Shown here piece after piece: positions 11,110 through 30,805 of a DNA stretch of 64,000 bases; positions within the stretch are counted from its first letter, which is position 1, and every line of letters starts with the position of its first letter. The notes under the pieces are model-generated. The model saw nothing but the letters and a program-made list of their open reading frames with translations, made no database searches and was not told the origin of the DNA. The position numbers were made by a program, and so were the translations under genes. The DNA is from Amphibalanus amphitrite. Taxonomy: Eukaryota; Arthropoda; Thecostraca; Balanomorpha; Balanidae. The DNA lies in NCBI RefSeq assembly GCF_019059575.1, contig NW_024882021.1:415292-479291 (forward strand), in the 5' to 3' direction.

Positions 11110-13336
11110 GTTATCCTTTAGCCCGCGCCCCGCTGGGGGTTCTGGATTTCCACGCCCTACTGGGAGGTATGCTTGACCCCCCCCCCCCCCCCTTCTAACT
11201 CGGCTCCTGGGTCACGTAGTGATAGGCGGCGTTCGAAAGAGCGCTAAAAATAATGAAAATACTTACGTTCCTTTTTGTCAGGTCAAAGGTCAGGTCACCA
11301 GAGGTCATGGAAGGCAAAATTTCGCCGATTTTCAGGTCGAATGTGGACAATTTCCCAGAAGCCAACGCATAACTCGGGAACCAATAGAGCTACAGCGCCG
11401 CGGAAAAGCGCATTCGATAGCCCTATTAACGCTCTTTCTGAGCAATGCTTTCAAATGGGGAATATTTGTTTCTGGTCCCTAAAAAGCTGTTTCTGGCACC
11501 TAATTGCTGATCAGCCCCAAAATGCTTATTCGACCCTAATATCTGAATCTGGCACCTAATTGCTTCCACACAGCCTAAAGTTGCCAGATCGTCTAGTTGA
11601 ACTCCGTATTTGCTGTTTGCTGATTCAGCACCAAAACCAAAACATCCAGCACCTATTTTATTCCACGTTTGCCTACCTAATTCGCGTAATCTTCCTGATT
11701 TTACGTATCCTAACAACATGAACGTTGCATTCGGTGATGTCAAGTGCCATTTTCGCCAGTGGAGATAATGATTAATGCCATTTCTAGCCAACAGAGAATC
11801 ACTAGCCAGCTATGGTGCAGCGTAGCAAGACGCTCCTATACCAGCCCGCTATGTAGAGACTAGAGATTATTGCACCCTCAGCCATTTTAACGTGAAAAGT
11901 TTGGATCCGTCACTTCCAGCCAGGCTCTCAGGTCATAAACTGGAGTAAAGCAAAATGTCAACTCTGAACAGACATGCCACGCAACCGGCCCTCTTTTCAA
12001 TATTATTAGCTTTCTGCAATCATCGTCTGACTCCATCTCGATCAAAGGCAGCATCCGGTTTCTACAGGGGCGTTTGACTGACCGGCCACACAATAACCAA
12101 AAACAAAATCAAAGCTTCATGCACACATATGCCATACGTAAGAAACGGATGAAAAAGGCACAACCACGGCACAACTCTGCGCGGCAAACAACGGACAATG
12201 CTCGGGGTTACATGAGCAGAGTTAATACGCATTACAAACGGACTACAATGGTGAGCGAATAGGAAAATCCGTTCCTGATACGCATTTACTTGCTCATGTA
12301 ACCCCGGTAAATGTCCCTGCAATGTCCCACGCAAGATCCCGCGTTTCTTCAGCGGCCTTGAACGGAATGAAAACATTACATTTCTTTTTTGGAGCTATTT
12401 GATGACGTCAAAAATACAATACCCGTTTTAATGGTCAAAATCGAGACAATTACTCACAAAAATGTTTCCCTTTAAGCATTACAAATAAATACTTTTAATA
12501 TTTAAATGACATTGTTTTTTCAAACAAATTAATATTATTTGCTTACTTAAACGTCATATACAATGCTGAGATCACTAGGGGCTGTCTTAGAGTGTAGCTG
12601 CACTGGCAACCTTTAGGCTAGACTCCAGGGGTCATTATACCAGAACAACATGATTCTACCAGCCAGTAGTTCATTTTTCTACTAGATTGGTGCTACGCTC
12701 AGCATTTAGGTGCCAGATTCAGGAAAAAGAGTAAGGCGTACCGATGAATAGGTGCCAGAAACAGCTAATTAAGGTCATTTTCCATGATTGGTGCTGGTAT
12801 CCACCAAATAGGTGCTGCGGACCAATTTTGGGGCGAGTCAGCTTTTAGGTGCCAGAAATAGCTTTTCTGGGACGCAATTAAATAGCGTCCCTTTCAAATA
12901 TGACCTAGGGTCAACGGTTTTGCCTGCGGGGGCAAACACTGCCAAAATAGCCGATTTTTTCGGAGTTTTCTTCTGCAATTTCTTCTGACCCAAGCCTTGC
13001 AAGAGCTTGCTGTTACCGGCATCGTGTTCCTCTCGTCAAGACGCATCGGATAAACTATAATTGGCCGTGAAAGGTCAACTTGAAAATTTGACCTCAGGTC
13101 AAGGTCATGACCTGATCCTTAATGGTCATGTTGCATATCAGTCGATCCGTATCGTCGAGCTGAACACATCTAAGGCGTTTTCATCGCTCTAGCGTGCCTC
13201 TATCAAAAGTTATTCGCGAAAACTGATGGATACCATTCATGACCTGAGATGACCTCAGGGGCATAAACAGGGATCACGGACACCACTTTCATGTTCAGTG
13301 TGACAAAGTTGCTTGTATTTCAGTGTTTGTGAGTGT
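11110..13336. mobile_element. Dispersed repeat family 'R', copy B, split by a 9-bp-TSD element
   Basis: The left end TTAGCCCGCGCCCCGCTGGG (about 11119) is followed by a C-run at about 11175 and then the family-R blocks listed for copy A. The family alignment breaks at 11457 and resumes at 12891. It is cut off on the right at 13337 by a hAT MITE. It has no coding capacity. Confidence 0.7.
11457..12890. mobile_element. Inverted-repeat DNA element with 9-bp TSD (Mutator-like?)
   Basis: Identical CTTTCAAAT occurs on both sides (11448-11456 and 12891-12899). Terminal arms of about 50 bp match imperfectly; both contain AAAAGCT.TTTCTGGCACC and then GCCCCAAAAT in opposite orientation. Removing it restores the family-R sequence. 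A 9-bp duplication with long inverted repeats is typical of Mutator-like elements. A stem-forming pair, GGGGTTACATGAGCA with its complement at 12207-12306, lies inside. No transposase is seen. Confidence 0.75.
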
Positions 13337-13465
13337 CAGTGCATATTTTAAGGCACTTACTGCGTCCCATTTTGGGACGCAGCCCCCTCGCCTTGGGACG
13401 TAGCCCCTGCTGATTTGACCCACTGCGTCCCTGCCCTGTGCCCTGTCCGGTTCCCTGACCTGAGG
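13337..13465. mobile_element. hAT-type MITE, truncated copy
   Basis: This stretch is nearly identical to the left part of the complete MITE at 53208-53522: CAGTGCATATTTTAAGGC, then TTACTGCGTCCCATTTTGGG and the GCCCTGTGCCCTGTCCGG stretch. The right half and terminus are missing. It truncates repeat copy B on its left. Confidence 0.75.
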
Positions 13466-13638
13466 CCTTTTGCACCAAACTACCTATCTAGGTAAAATCG
13501 AAAAACTGGTTTCAGAATAATGGAGCGGCCATCTAGGTGACAACGGAGCGGCTACCTAGGTGAGGCCTCAACCCTCAGCGTGGAGATAGGTATAGAAGAC
13601 CTTGTTGAACATCGCCGAGCGTCGTTAAGTAGGTAATA

Positions 13639-13800
13639 GTGCAGTGGGTCCCTCTCCCTGCCCACTGCGGTATCGAGGGAATGAGAGCGCGGACGACCTG
13701 GCAAACCAAGCGGCCACCCTGCCCTCAACCACCCGCTCGCTGATCAGGGCGGTTCATTGTGCGGCCTCGCATCGACGGCGCGACAACTGGTCTGAGTCAC
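13639..13800 (+). pseudogene. Non-LTR RNase H fragment, frameshifted
   Basis: The reading VQWVPLPAHCGIEG in one frame continues as NESADDLANQAATLPS in the next. Together these match the C-terminal end of a retrotransposon RNase H domain (the GHxGxxGNExADxLA motif). A frameshift falls at about 13678-13684. The rest of the element is not detectable, so this is a small relic. Confidence 0.65.
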
Positions 13801-14861
13801 TATTCAAGCCGCTCTTCGGGAGCACGCCGCCGCTCCCTAACCCCGCGGAGGACCGAGAGGACGCCGTTTCGGTGCACCGGCAGATGGGGGCAGGCCCCTG
13901 AGGCCGCTAGGTCCAGCACGTGCACCGAATCGGCTGTCTCCACTCCGCGGCGTGCCAGCAGTGAGCAGACAAGCGGCCCTCGCTGCCCGGCCGTCGCTGA
14001 CTCCCGCCCGCCTCAAACACACCGCTCCCGCGATTTTGTGACCCCGAAACTTTCCCGCCTTGTTTCACGACACGACGCTAGCGCGCTAAGCTTATTGAGT
14101 ATTGATGTATTGGGTTTCCGTGGAAAGAAAAAGCTTATTCAGACGCCCAAACATGGGAGAGCGTCCAAGGGCCCGGGACGATCTGTCTGGTTGATATAGC
14201 CTTGATCGGTAGACGGTAGATGTGATCGGTAGATGTGCACACAATGTTGGAATTGTTGCTTTTGATCATTCCGGAGAATAAAATCGTTCCAGAGAACCAG
14301 CCAGCTTTTACAACAAGCAACAGTAAAATCAGTTTGGCCTACGAAATGTGAAAGCTGATAAATTTTGTTACTCTGCTATTTCAGTGTATTTTAGGTGTAA
14401 TAATAGCAGTTTTATCACAAAGGCTAGACAATTTAGAAGATTTCAGGTGCCTGAGTAAAAATTTGTAAAGAACAAAATATTTTGGGGCCTTACTAACAAC
14501 TGGATAAAATCAGCTGTCTGGCCAGCTGGCGAGTGGCGACGTACGATAACGTTATTTATTGATATACACGGTAGGCGGTGGACATGAAAACATAGAATGC
14601 CACTCAAAAAATTAAAAGATAGATATTAAGTTATTTGTATCTGGCATTGATACATAACATGCTCTGCTAACGCCACCATACGGCGCCAGCTCAGTTGGGG
14701 AAACTACGAAGCGAAGATCCAGCAATTGATCGGTCAATAAATACTTTTGCTGACTGTATATGGGCATAAATGCAACCCTCGCTACTATGAGTGAAAAATG
14801 GTATAATGTGCCAGTACTTGTGGTATCGCATCCACTTATCGGAGAGAAAAGGCTTCCATTT
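13801..14861. other. No gene seen
   Basis: The left part is GC-rich, possibly more of the decayed retroelement, and it is AT-rich after 14100. The motif GCCACCATACGGCG at 14672-14686 recurs at 32055-32068, suggesting an unclassified dispersed repeat. No recognisable coding region is present. Confidence 0.4.
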
Positions 14862-16412
14862 CAGTAGGCGGAACTATGGTCAAGCGTACCCATTTTCGGG
14901 AACGCATTTTCGTTCCCATGTTTGGGAACGATAAACCCAAATATGGGAACGCCATGTAGGCATTATTTAAAACAAGAAAAAGAACCGTTAAATGACGTCC
15001 AAAAAATATAAAACGATCGTGAACCACCTGATATTTGTCTCAATATTGTTGGGAAAGAGTTTGATATTGTAAGGCCCATCGTAGTTTCAAATCGTTCCCC
15101 TATTTCTAAAGCAGTCCATCATCCGGGCCGCGAGCCCAAATTTGGGAACGCTCTCGTACACTGGCGCTGCAAGCGTTCCTTATTATGGGAACGGCGTACC
15201 CAAAATTGGGAACGATTTCATCGACGCCTTTCAGGGGCTCTTTTCATTAACAAGCATCACGTCCAACGCCGCAAATTATTGTTAACGCAACAATCATCAG
15301 ATGACCTTTCCGGCAAGACCGTCGCATGTTTCGCCCGGTCTTCTGCGCTTTTATTCCCGTCGATCTCGCAGCGGGCACGCCCCCCTCTGCAGGATTACGT
15401 AATTCACCACGCTCAGCAATGTTCAACAAGGTCTTCCATACCTATATCCACCGTCCGCGCCGAGGGTGGAGACATGTCAAGCACCTGTCTGTTTATCACC
15501 GATAGTTGACGAGCACAAGGAAGTATCCAAAAATGGGAACGCTGAATATGTTACACCCTCAAAACACCTAGTCCCAATGAAAATCTAGTTTTTTCCTTTC
15601 TTGATGAGTGTAAGTGGCAAAAGGCCTGGTAGGATGGGCACGAGGAATGATCGAAGTCAGCATAAAAATTATAAATAAGCCACACAGAGCGACCTATATA
15701 AGAGAAATTCCCCCAAAACGATCACGCTTAGAAACACGGAAGACAAAAACCACGCTCATGACGCTCCTTATAAAACAACTCTAAACAGCTAGCATCCAGA
15801 TAAAATATGTCTATCTGGGATGATATAATACAGCTGAATAATTTTAAACCACTGAAACTGAGTTTACAACAGTAGTTCGGTAAAATCACTGATGTTCCAT
15901 GCGGTCGTGCGCCCCGACACCAAATGTCACCAATATTTCCTCGGGACTGTCCGCGTGTTCGCTTGCATATGTCAGCATCTGGTGTCGCTAGTATGAAACT
16001 TCATAACCAGGCGAAAATTATTATAATTGACCTCAAAATGTAAAAAACGCTTCATTTTCCTTAAAATTGCAAGTTAAATGTAGTATAACCCATGTTTTCA
16101 CCATCCCGTCATTTCAAAAAATCCTTGAAAATATCATTCGACGGTCAATTTCCTTGTGCAACGGTCAGATTAAAGATAATTTTATAGAGACTTAGTAGAT
16201 ACTTAAATTAGCGTGCACTTTTTTGAGACGTGATGCACTAATGAGTTTTAGTGGGCGAACGGCCGAAAAATTACCTTCCGTTCCCATAAATGGGAACGCC
16301 CGTTCCCATAAATGGGAACGCCCGTTCCCATATTTGGGAACTCCGTTCCCAAAAATGGGAACGTTCCTATATTTGGGTACTCATGAGTCCATGACCATAG
16401 TTCTGCCTACTG
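14862..16412. mobile_element. TIR element with clustered GTTCCCA/TGGGAAC palindromes
   Basis: Terminal inverted repeats are CAGTAGGCGGAACTATGGTC and its counterpart ending at 16412 (one mismatch, GCGG/GCAG). ATTT flanks both ends (14858-14861, 16413-16416), a possible 4-bp TSD. Many GTTCCCA-(A/T)n-TGGGAAC palindromes are clustered close to both ends (14889-14953 and 16279-16380), with fewer inside (15141-15212, 15530-15541). No transposase-like ORF is present. Confidence 0.7.
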
Positions 16413-17883
16413 ATTTTCCACAACGAATTAACTCAATTTGAATAAATTCGTCAAGTCCACTCAAAAGTGACGATAGGAAAAAGACTTTTCTGCATGTTCT
16501 GGGCGTCACAATCAGCTAGCCATTCTATAAATGGATCGGTGTTTTGAAAGAAAATTTTAAAGATTTAATTTAATTACCAACAATAAAAAATATATTTAAT
16601 TTTAAAATAATGTTAACCAAAATTGGAAAAACGATTAACAAAATAATAAAAATAATGGCATTTTAAAACCACGGTGCTGCTTACATTTATTGGCAGGTCC
16701 TCCAGTCCACAGTGTAGGCGGGTCTTTCAATCCACCATATTTGCCAATCACTGTTTGACCATGCATTGTAACTCTGCGATTTTGATTTACAGCCACCGGT
16801 GCATCGTGCACCGAGTGAGTGTAGGCCTTGTTTTCAATTTTCAGTGCAAATCATGCAAAATTTCAGCGCAAAATCGCTTGGGGTCTCACGGGCGTCCGGC
16901 GTAGTGTATGGACATGGATTGTATGGATGTTTTCCAGTCTGTCACACAACAGGCAGTGATGGTAGAGCACATCAGGCGAAGACAGATTGAAAAAAGACTC
17001 AAATAATTAACTCACCAAGTGACTCTCATCAAATCGCGTGGTAGGTATAGAATTTCGAAATAAACTGAATTATCGCACACTCCGAACACGGCAGGTCACC
17101 GGTTTGTTTTGAAATCAAAATTGAATTTTGCCGCTTTGCTTTGGTAGGCATTTTCTGCGCGCGTACGTCAGATAATGGCGCAGCTTATTTTACTGCAAAT
17201 TTGATAGATGAAAGCGACAACGCATTTATCGGTATGCTGTAGTCATGAAAAATGTGATTTTATTTCACCGTATGCTAGGTAACTATGTTTTTTTTGCATT
17301 GTGTTTTCTGAGCATGATTTAAGTGATGTAGTTAGGTGAAAAGATCAATTTAAAATATGGTCTGCCTGCCTAAGTCTGCCTCCACCTTTACGGTTTACAA
17401 ATGGCCTTAGCATTTTCTTACTGAAAGTTGCACTGAAAATGGTTGCAATATGCCATTTTCCTTTTAAAAAATCCTGTATAATTTGAGAATTATTTTACCT
17501 CAGTTCTTTTTATGAAGATGACATGAAAGACGATGTTTTGGTATTCTTGCAGGCTGCAGCCACTCTTATCTATCCTCGGGACGCACAAATTCTTCTCCCT
17601 CAGGCTCCACGCCCCAGTAAAATCCGGCTCTGTTCGGGCTCTGCGGTCGCTAACATCTGACTCACATTGATTGAATTAATGACTCTCATCCAGCAGCTCC
17701 AATGAGAGCATGGCCTCGGCGGCGTGCTTTATTTTTGCGGAACTCCTAGCAAGCAAACTCGGCATTTTTTTTCACACTATGAGAACCGAGCGCCAAAACC
17801 CGTTGGCTGCAGGTAGCTGCTCACGCGAGGCTGGGTCTTCTGGGTAGCCTGTCCCTCGAAACATGCTTAGCCCTGGCAGGGTA
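16413..17883. other. AT-rich intergenic DNA, no gene seen
   Basis: No frame on either strand resembles a known protein. Short open frames near 16674-16990 lack recognisable motifs. Confidence 0.5.
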
Positions 17884-18095
17884 CACTCGGGGGCAGTTTG
17901 ATGTTCCACCACTCCCTACCTATCGGGCTCCCATGGCTCATCACTGGCTGCTGCCAGTGGCAGCACTGGCGGCACTGGCACTGACAGGCAGTGCTGAGCA
18001 GTGCTGAGGGCAGGTAACACTGGCAGCAGCCATGGTGCTGAGCCATGGGAGCCCGATGGGTAGGGAGTGGTGGAACATCAATCTGCCCCCGAGTG
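17884..18095. mobile_element. Foldback MITE, TA-flanked (family related to 37134-38620)
   Basis: This 212-bp near-perfect hairpin starts CACTCGGGGGCAG and ends with the complement. TA dinucleotides flank it (17882-17883, 18096-18097). Arms run about 80 bp and contain TTGATGTTCCACCACTCCC and GGGCTCCCATGGCTCA. The same ordered words, diverged, open the larger element at 37134. Confidence 0.85.
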
Positions 18096-18887
18096 TACCA
18101 CGCCGGCCGCCCAGATTTACCCTTACCCTAATGTCATTGCAAGTCTCAAATGGCCTCATTTTACGAAAAGAACCAAACCCAAGAAAAGAAAACAGACATC
18201 TAAAAATTTGGTTAAGGATTCTAGTTTGGCCAGCCCGAGATGTATACCTATACAAACAGGTACCGGCCTGAGTTGCGCCTGCGCCACTACCTGGCTGTAC
18301 CTACATAATGCAAGAACTTCCGGGGATGGCGGGACCCAGTCAGGACTACCGGGTAGTTACGATGGTACGTGCTGGTACGTACGACGAGAATCCGACAGCA
18401 GATTCCCATGCCCTCAACAGCATCGCCCCGTCATCCGTTGTCTTCACCCAGCCACCGATATCCAAATCAGCCTCCCGTCAATAGTCCCACCAATCTATCC
18501 TGTCCCCTACCGCACCCTTACCGGTAATCACACACTCATAAAGAACCCGCCGATGTTCGAGGGGAAGGTCGGCTCCGACCAAACAGCGAGTGTGGTTGGA
18601 TGGCATTAAAGCATGTATTCACCGATCTACAATATCACATCACACCTGAAATGAGCCCATAACGTCGCTACTGAAGTGCCATACCACCGTGTGTGCGACT
18701 GGGCGCCAGCCAGTCGTCTCAACTGAACAGCCACATCGCACTTTCACTCACCCAACTTCACAGACGTCATCTATTTACACACGCAACACATCAATATGGT
18801 CTCTGACATAAATACCGGCGCCGTCGGTGCGCCGCCGCCCGGCCTGTGCGGCAGACCGGGCCGGTCGGCCGCGCGGCAGGCGTACGT
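18096..18887. other. Intergenic DNA downstream of SDHA
   Basis: This must contain the SDHA 3' UTR (transcription runs leftward), but I see no convincing polyadenylation signal close to the stop codon. An open frame at 18067-18609 resembles no known family. Confidence 0.4.
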
Positions 18888-28039
<9,152 letters not shown>

Positions 28040-29592
28040 CTTTCCAACACACAAATTGAATCGAATGAATTTGTAGGTCTGTGAAGAAAGGAAACCACGG
28101 TTTTCAGTCCTGTTCAGAAACTATTTTCCTTCAGTGCCCGCTAGGTGGATTAAGCTGATTCTCCAATCAAATCCAAGATGCGAACTGATATACGCCAATG
28201 AGCTACCGGAAAATGTAGGTATCAGATGCTTTGCTGATTACAGCCGTTTCATGAACAGGAAAAAGCTAAATTTTTGAAGGTCTAATTGACTGCAAGTTTT
28301 ATTTCTCCAGCCATTATTGCAGCTTTCTGTCAAAGTGTTGCCATGCATAGGAGAAAATTATGAAATTTATCTAAACTTGCTTACATTTCAGTCTTTGCAT
28401 ACTTGATGTTTCATATAAAGGCTAAAATATTTCCCAAATGAGTTATAGACGTCTCGTTGGACGTGACCAAGACGTGACCAACCAGCTGACAAGCCATGCT
28501 AATCTATTTGCAAAAAGCGTTGCACTTCTAGAACATGGCCGACAAAATTAGGCTGTCTAGTATAAAATTGAATTTGTTTTAGTAACATTACATTTCGTTG
28601 AAGCAAAATGATGCTTCTTTCGAACGACACTTCCAATTTTTTTCCTTCATGACGTAATTTCAGAAAGGTAGCGTTCTTGCAGTGTTTTTACGATTCTTTC
28701 CCATTTCAGCAGCCCCAAATACATTTGTGGCGTGGTGTTTACAAAAATGAACCGATCAAAACACTAAAGGTAAAAAAAGGGGCCTTGGTAACAACTGGAT
28801 TTCCATTACGTCATGGGTGATGATGTCACACCACGGGTGACGTTTCACTGCTGCTGCTGCTGTCCACGGAGGGCAGCGTTTGTGAGTGGAAAACAGTAGC
28901 AAAATTGTAAATGAAGGCAGTATTGGCGCTTATGCTACATATGAAATTTATAACAAAATATTGATATTAGTGAATGTTTATTTTTGTTACTTTTCATAAA
29001 CCCTCCAGTTTCCAGGGTCTGCATGCAAAAGTTCTGTTATTTTAGAGTCAAGCTATTGTACTAAGGGATTCATTTTGGCAATTAAGTCATGTGTTAGGTT
29101 ATAAGGCTGCAGAAATTTTCAGTTGAGGTTGGTATCCACTATCCAGTTGCAGCTATAATTGTGTCATATTTTGTACCATTTTCTGAACATGTAAACACCT
29201 ACCTATATGAATTCAAATATTGTGATTGTAGAAAAGCAGTTACCCTCACATTGCAGCGAGGATTAGAACAATTAACCACACTTGTTATACAAAAAGCCTG
29301 TTTGCCATCAATTTTGGGAATTCAATTGGGTATTGGTAAGGTAGACGTAGCACAAGCTGCCCTATGCACGATGACGAGAATGGGTCTTTCTAACCAAACC
29401 TTACCTAACCTGACCTACAACCTATAGCCTCATACCTAAAATTTACAACCTACGACCTAGTCCTACGGTATGGCATATCACGACAGCTTGTGCTACGTCT
29501 GCTACCATGACCCAACTTTGTTCCAACTCATACCAACTTGGGATGACAGTCACTGCAGATGTGTGCTGACCATGCAGGTCTTTGTTACAATT
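28040..29592. other. SDHA upstream region, no gene seen
   Basis: This AT-rich DNA must hold the SDHA promoter and 5' UTR (transcription runs leftward from about 28040). There is no obvious TATA box. Open frames at 29161-29427 and 29470-30039 have no recognisable domain before 29593. Confidence 0.4.
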
Positions 29593-30794
29593 GCAATTCT
29601 ATTGTGTTACAGGTTCGGTGTTCTACAGCTGCGACCCGCCATGGCTGGGCCACCGCGGCGGCATCACCTTCAGGGTGGACCTGCCCGTGGCCACCCGCCA
29701 GTCGGACCCGCCTGCAGTCTGCAGGGAAGCTGCCCTGCGAGCCATTGCAGACCTCCCGCACCCGGACGTCACTATCTGGTCGGACGGCTCGGCTCGCGGC
29801 AGGACGGAACAGGGCGGCGCAGGCGCGCTGATCCAGTTCCACCACCTCAACAGAGAAGAGACCGTGCGCGCTCCTGCAGGGGCGGTCTGCTCCAGCCTAA
29901 GAGCAGAACTGACCGCCATGCGCGAGGCGTTCGCGGCTGTGGCCGGCCTGGAGGACGGGGAGTTGGCATCGACCAAGTCGGTCCGCCTCCTCACCGACTC
30001 AAGGTCTGGGCTCCAACTACTCGGCCGCGGCCCAGCTAACCAGACCATGGCCCTGGCCGCCGAGGTCTGGAGGCTGCTGAGCACCCTCGCCGAGAACGGC
30101 ACCGAGACGGTGCTCCAGTGGGTGCCAGGCCACGCCGGGCTGGACGGCAACGAAACCGCCGACCGCCTGGCTGGCGAGGCCACGGCGGGCGACCAAGACA
30201 GCGCACCGATCGACCTGTCGAGTGCGCACTGCGCAGGCCGCCGTCACGCGCCATGTCCGGGAGCTGTCGCGACAGAGGACAACCGCTGCCCACCCGCACC
30301 CGGACCCCACGCCTGGCCACGACTCCCTGGCGCGCTGGGGGTCGGTGACGCTGTCCCAGCTGAGGACCGGCACATCACCGCTGACCCGTGACACGCTCCA
30401 CAAGATTGGCCTGGCAGCCGACGACGAATGCCCCGCGTGCGGGGAGCCCGACAGCGCGGCGCACCTACTGACCGATTGTCCGGCCTATGAGGCGGCCCGC
30501 CGCCGCCGCTGGGGTGTCGACCCTCGCCTGGTCGACGTCCTCGGCGGCCCGGCGACGAAGGTCGTCACCTTCATCGAGGATGTTGGGCGGACCGAGCCGC
30601 CGCTCAACCCGCCTGCGCCGCCGCCCCCCCCCCCCCCCGAGCGGGTTGGCGGTGGGATGCAGAAGAAGAAGAAGCAACTGCCAGCGCGCCACGGCGGCGA
30701 AGCCGAGTTCCGTCGCTGGACCGCCCGCGCAATGGCCAGCACAGACAAGCGGCAACCGAATCACAACACCTACAATTACGTTATTGTTATGGTA
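29593..30794 (+). mobile_element. 5'-truncated non-LTR retrotransposon with RNase H, frameshifted
   Basis: The frame covering 29582-30220 encodes an RNase H domain with all acidic positions visible: IWSDGSA (Asp), SLRAELTAM (Glu), LLTDSRSG (Asp) and the VPGHAGLDGNETADRLA end. Near 30218-30222 the meaningful reading moves by one base. It then continues to a Cys/His segment, CPACGEPDSAAHLLTDC, as at the 3' end of R1/LOA/I-type ORF2 proteins, and stops at 30903. The reverse transcriptase part is absent, so the copy is 5'-truncated. The 11-mer TTGTTACAATT lies just before (29582-29592) and after (30795-30805), a likely target-site duplication. High GC contrasts with AT-rich flanks. Confidence 0.85.
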
Positions 30795-30805
30795 TTGTTA
30801 CAATT

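Noticed and set aside
18067-18609. 180-codon plus-strand frame
   Set aside because: Overlaps the foldback MITE arm and shows no domain or codon pattern typical of the exons here.
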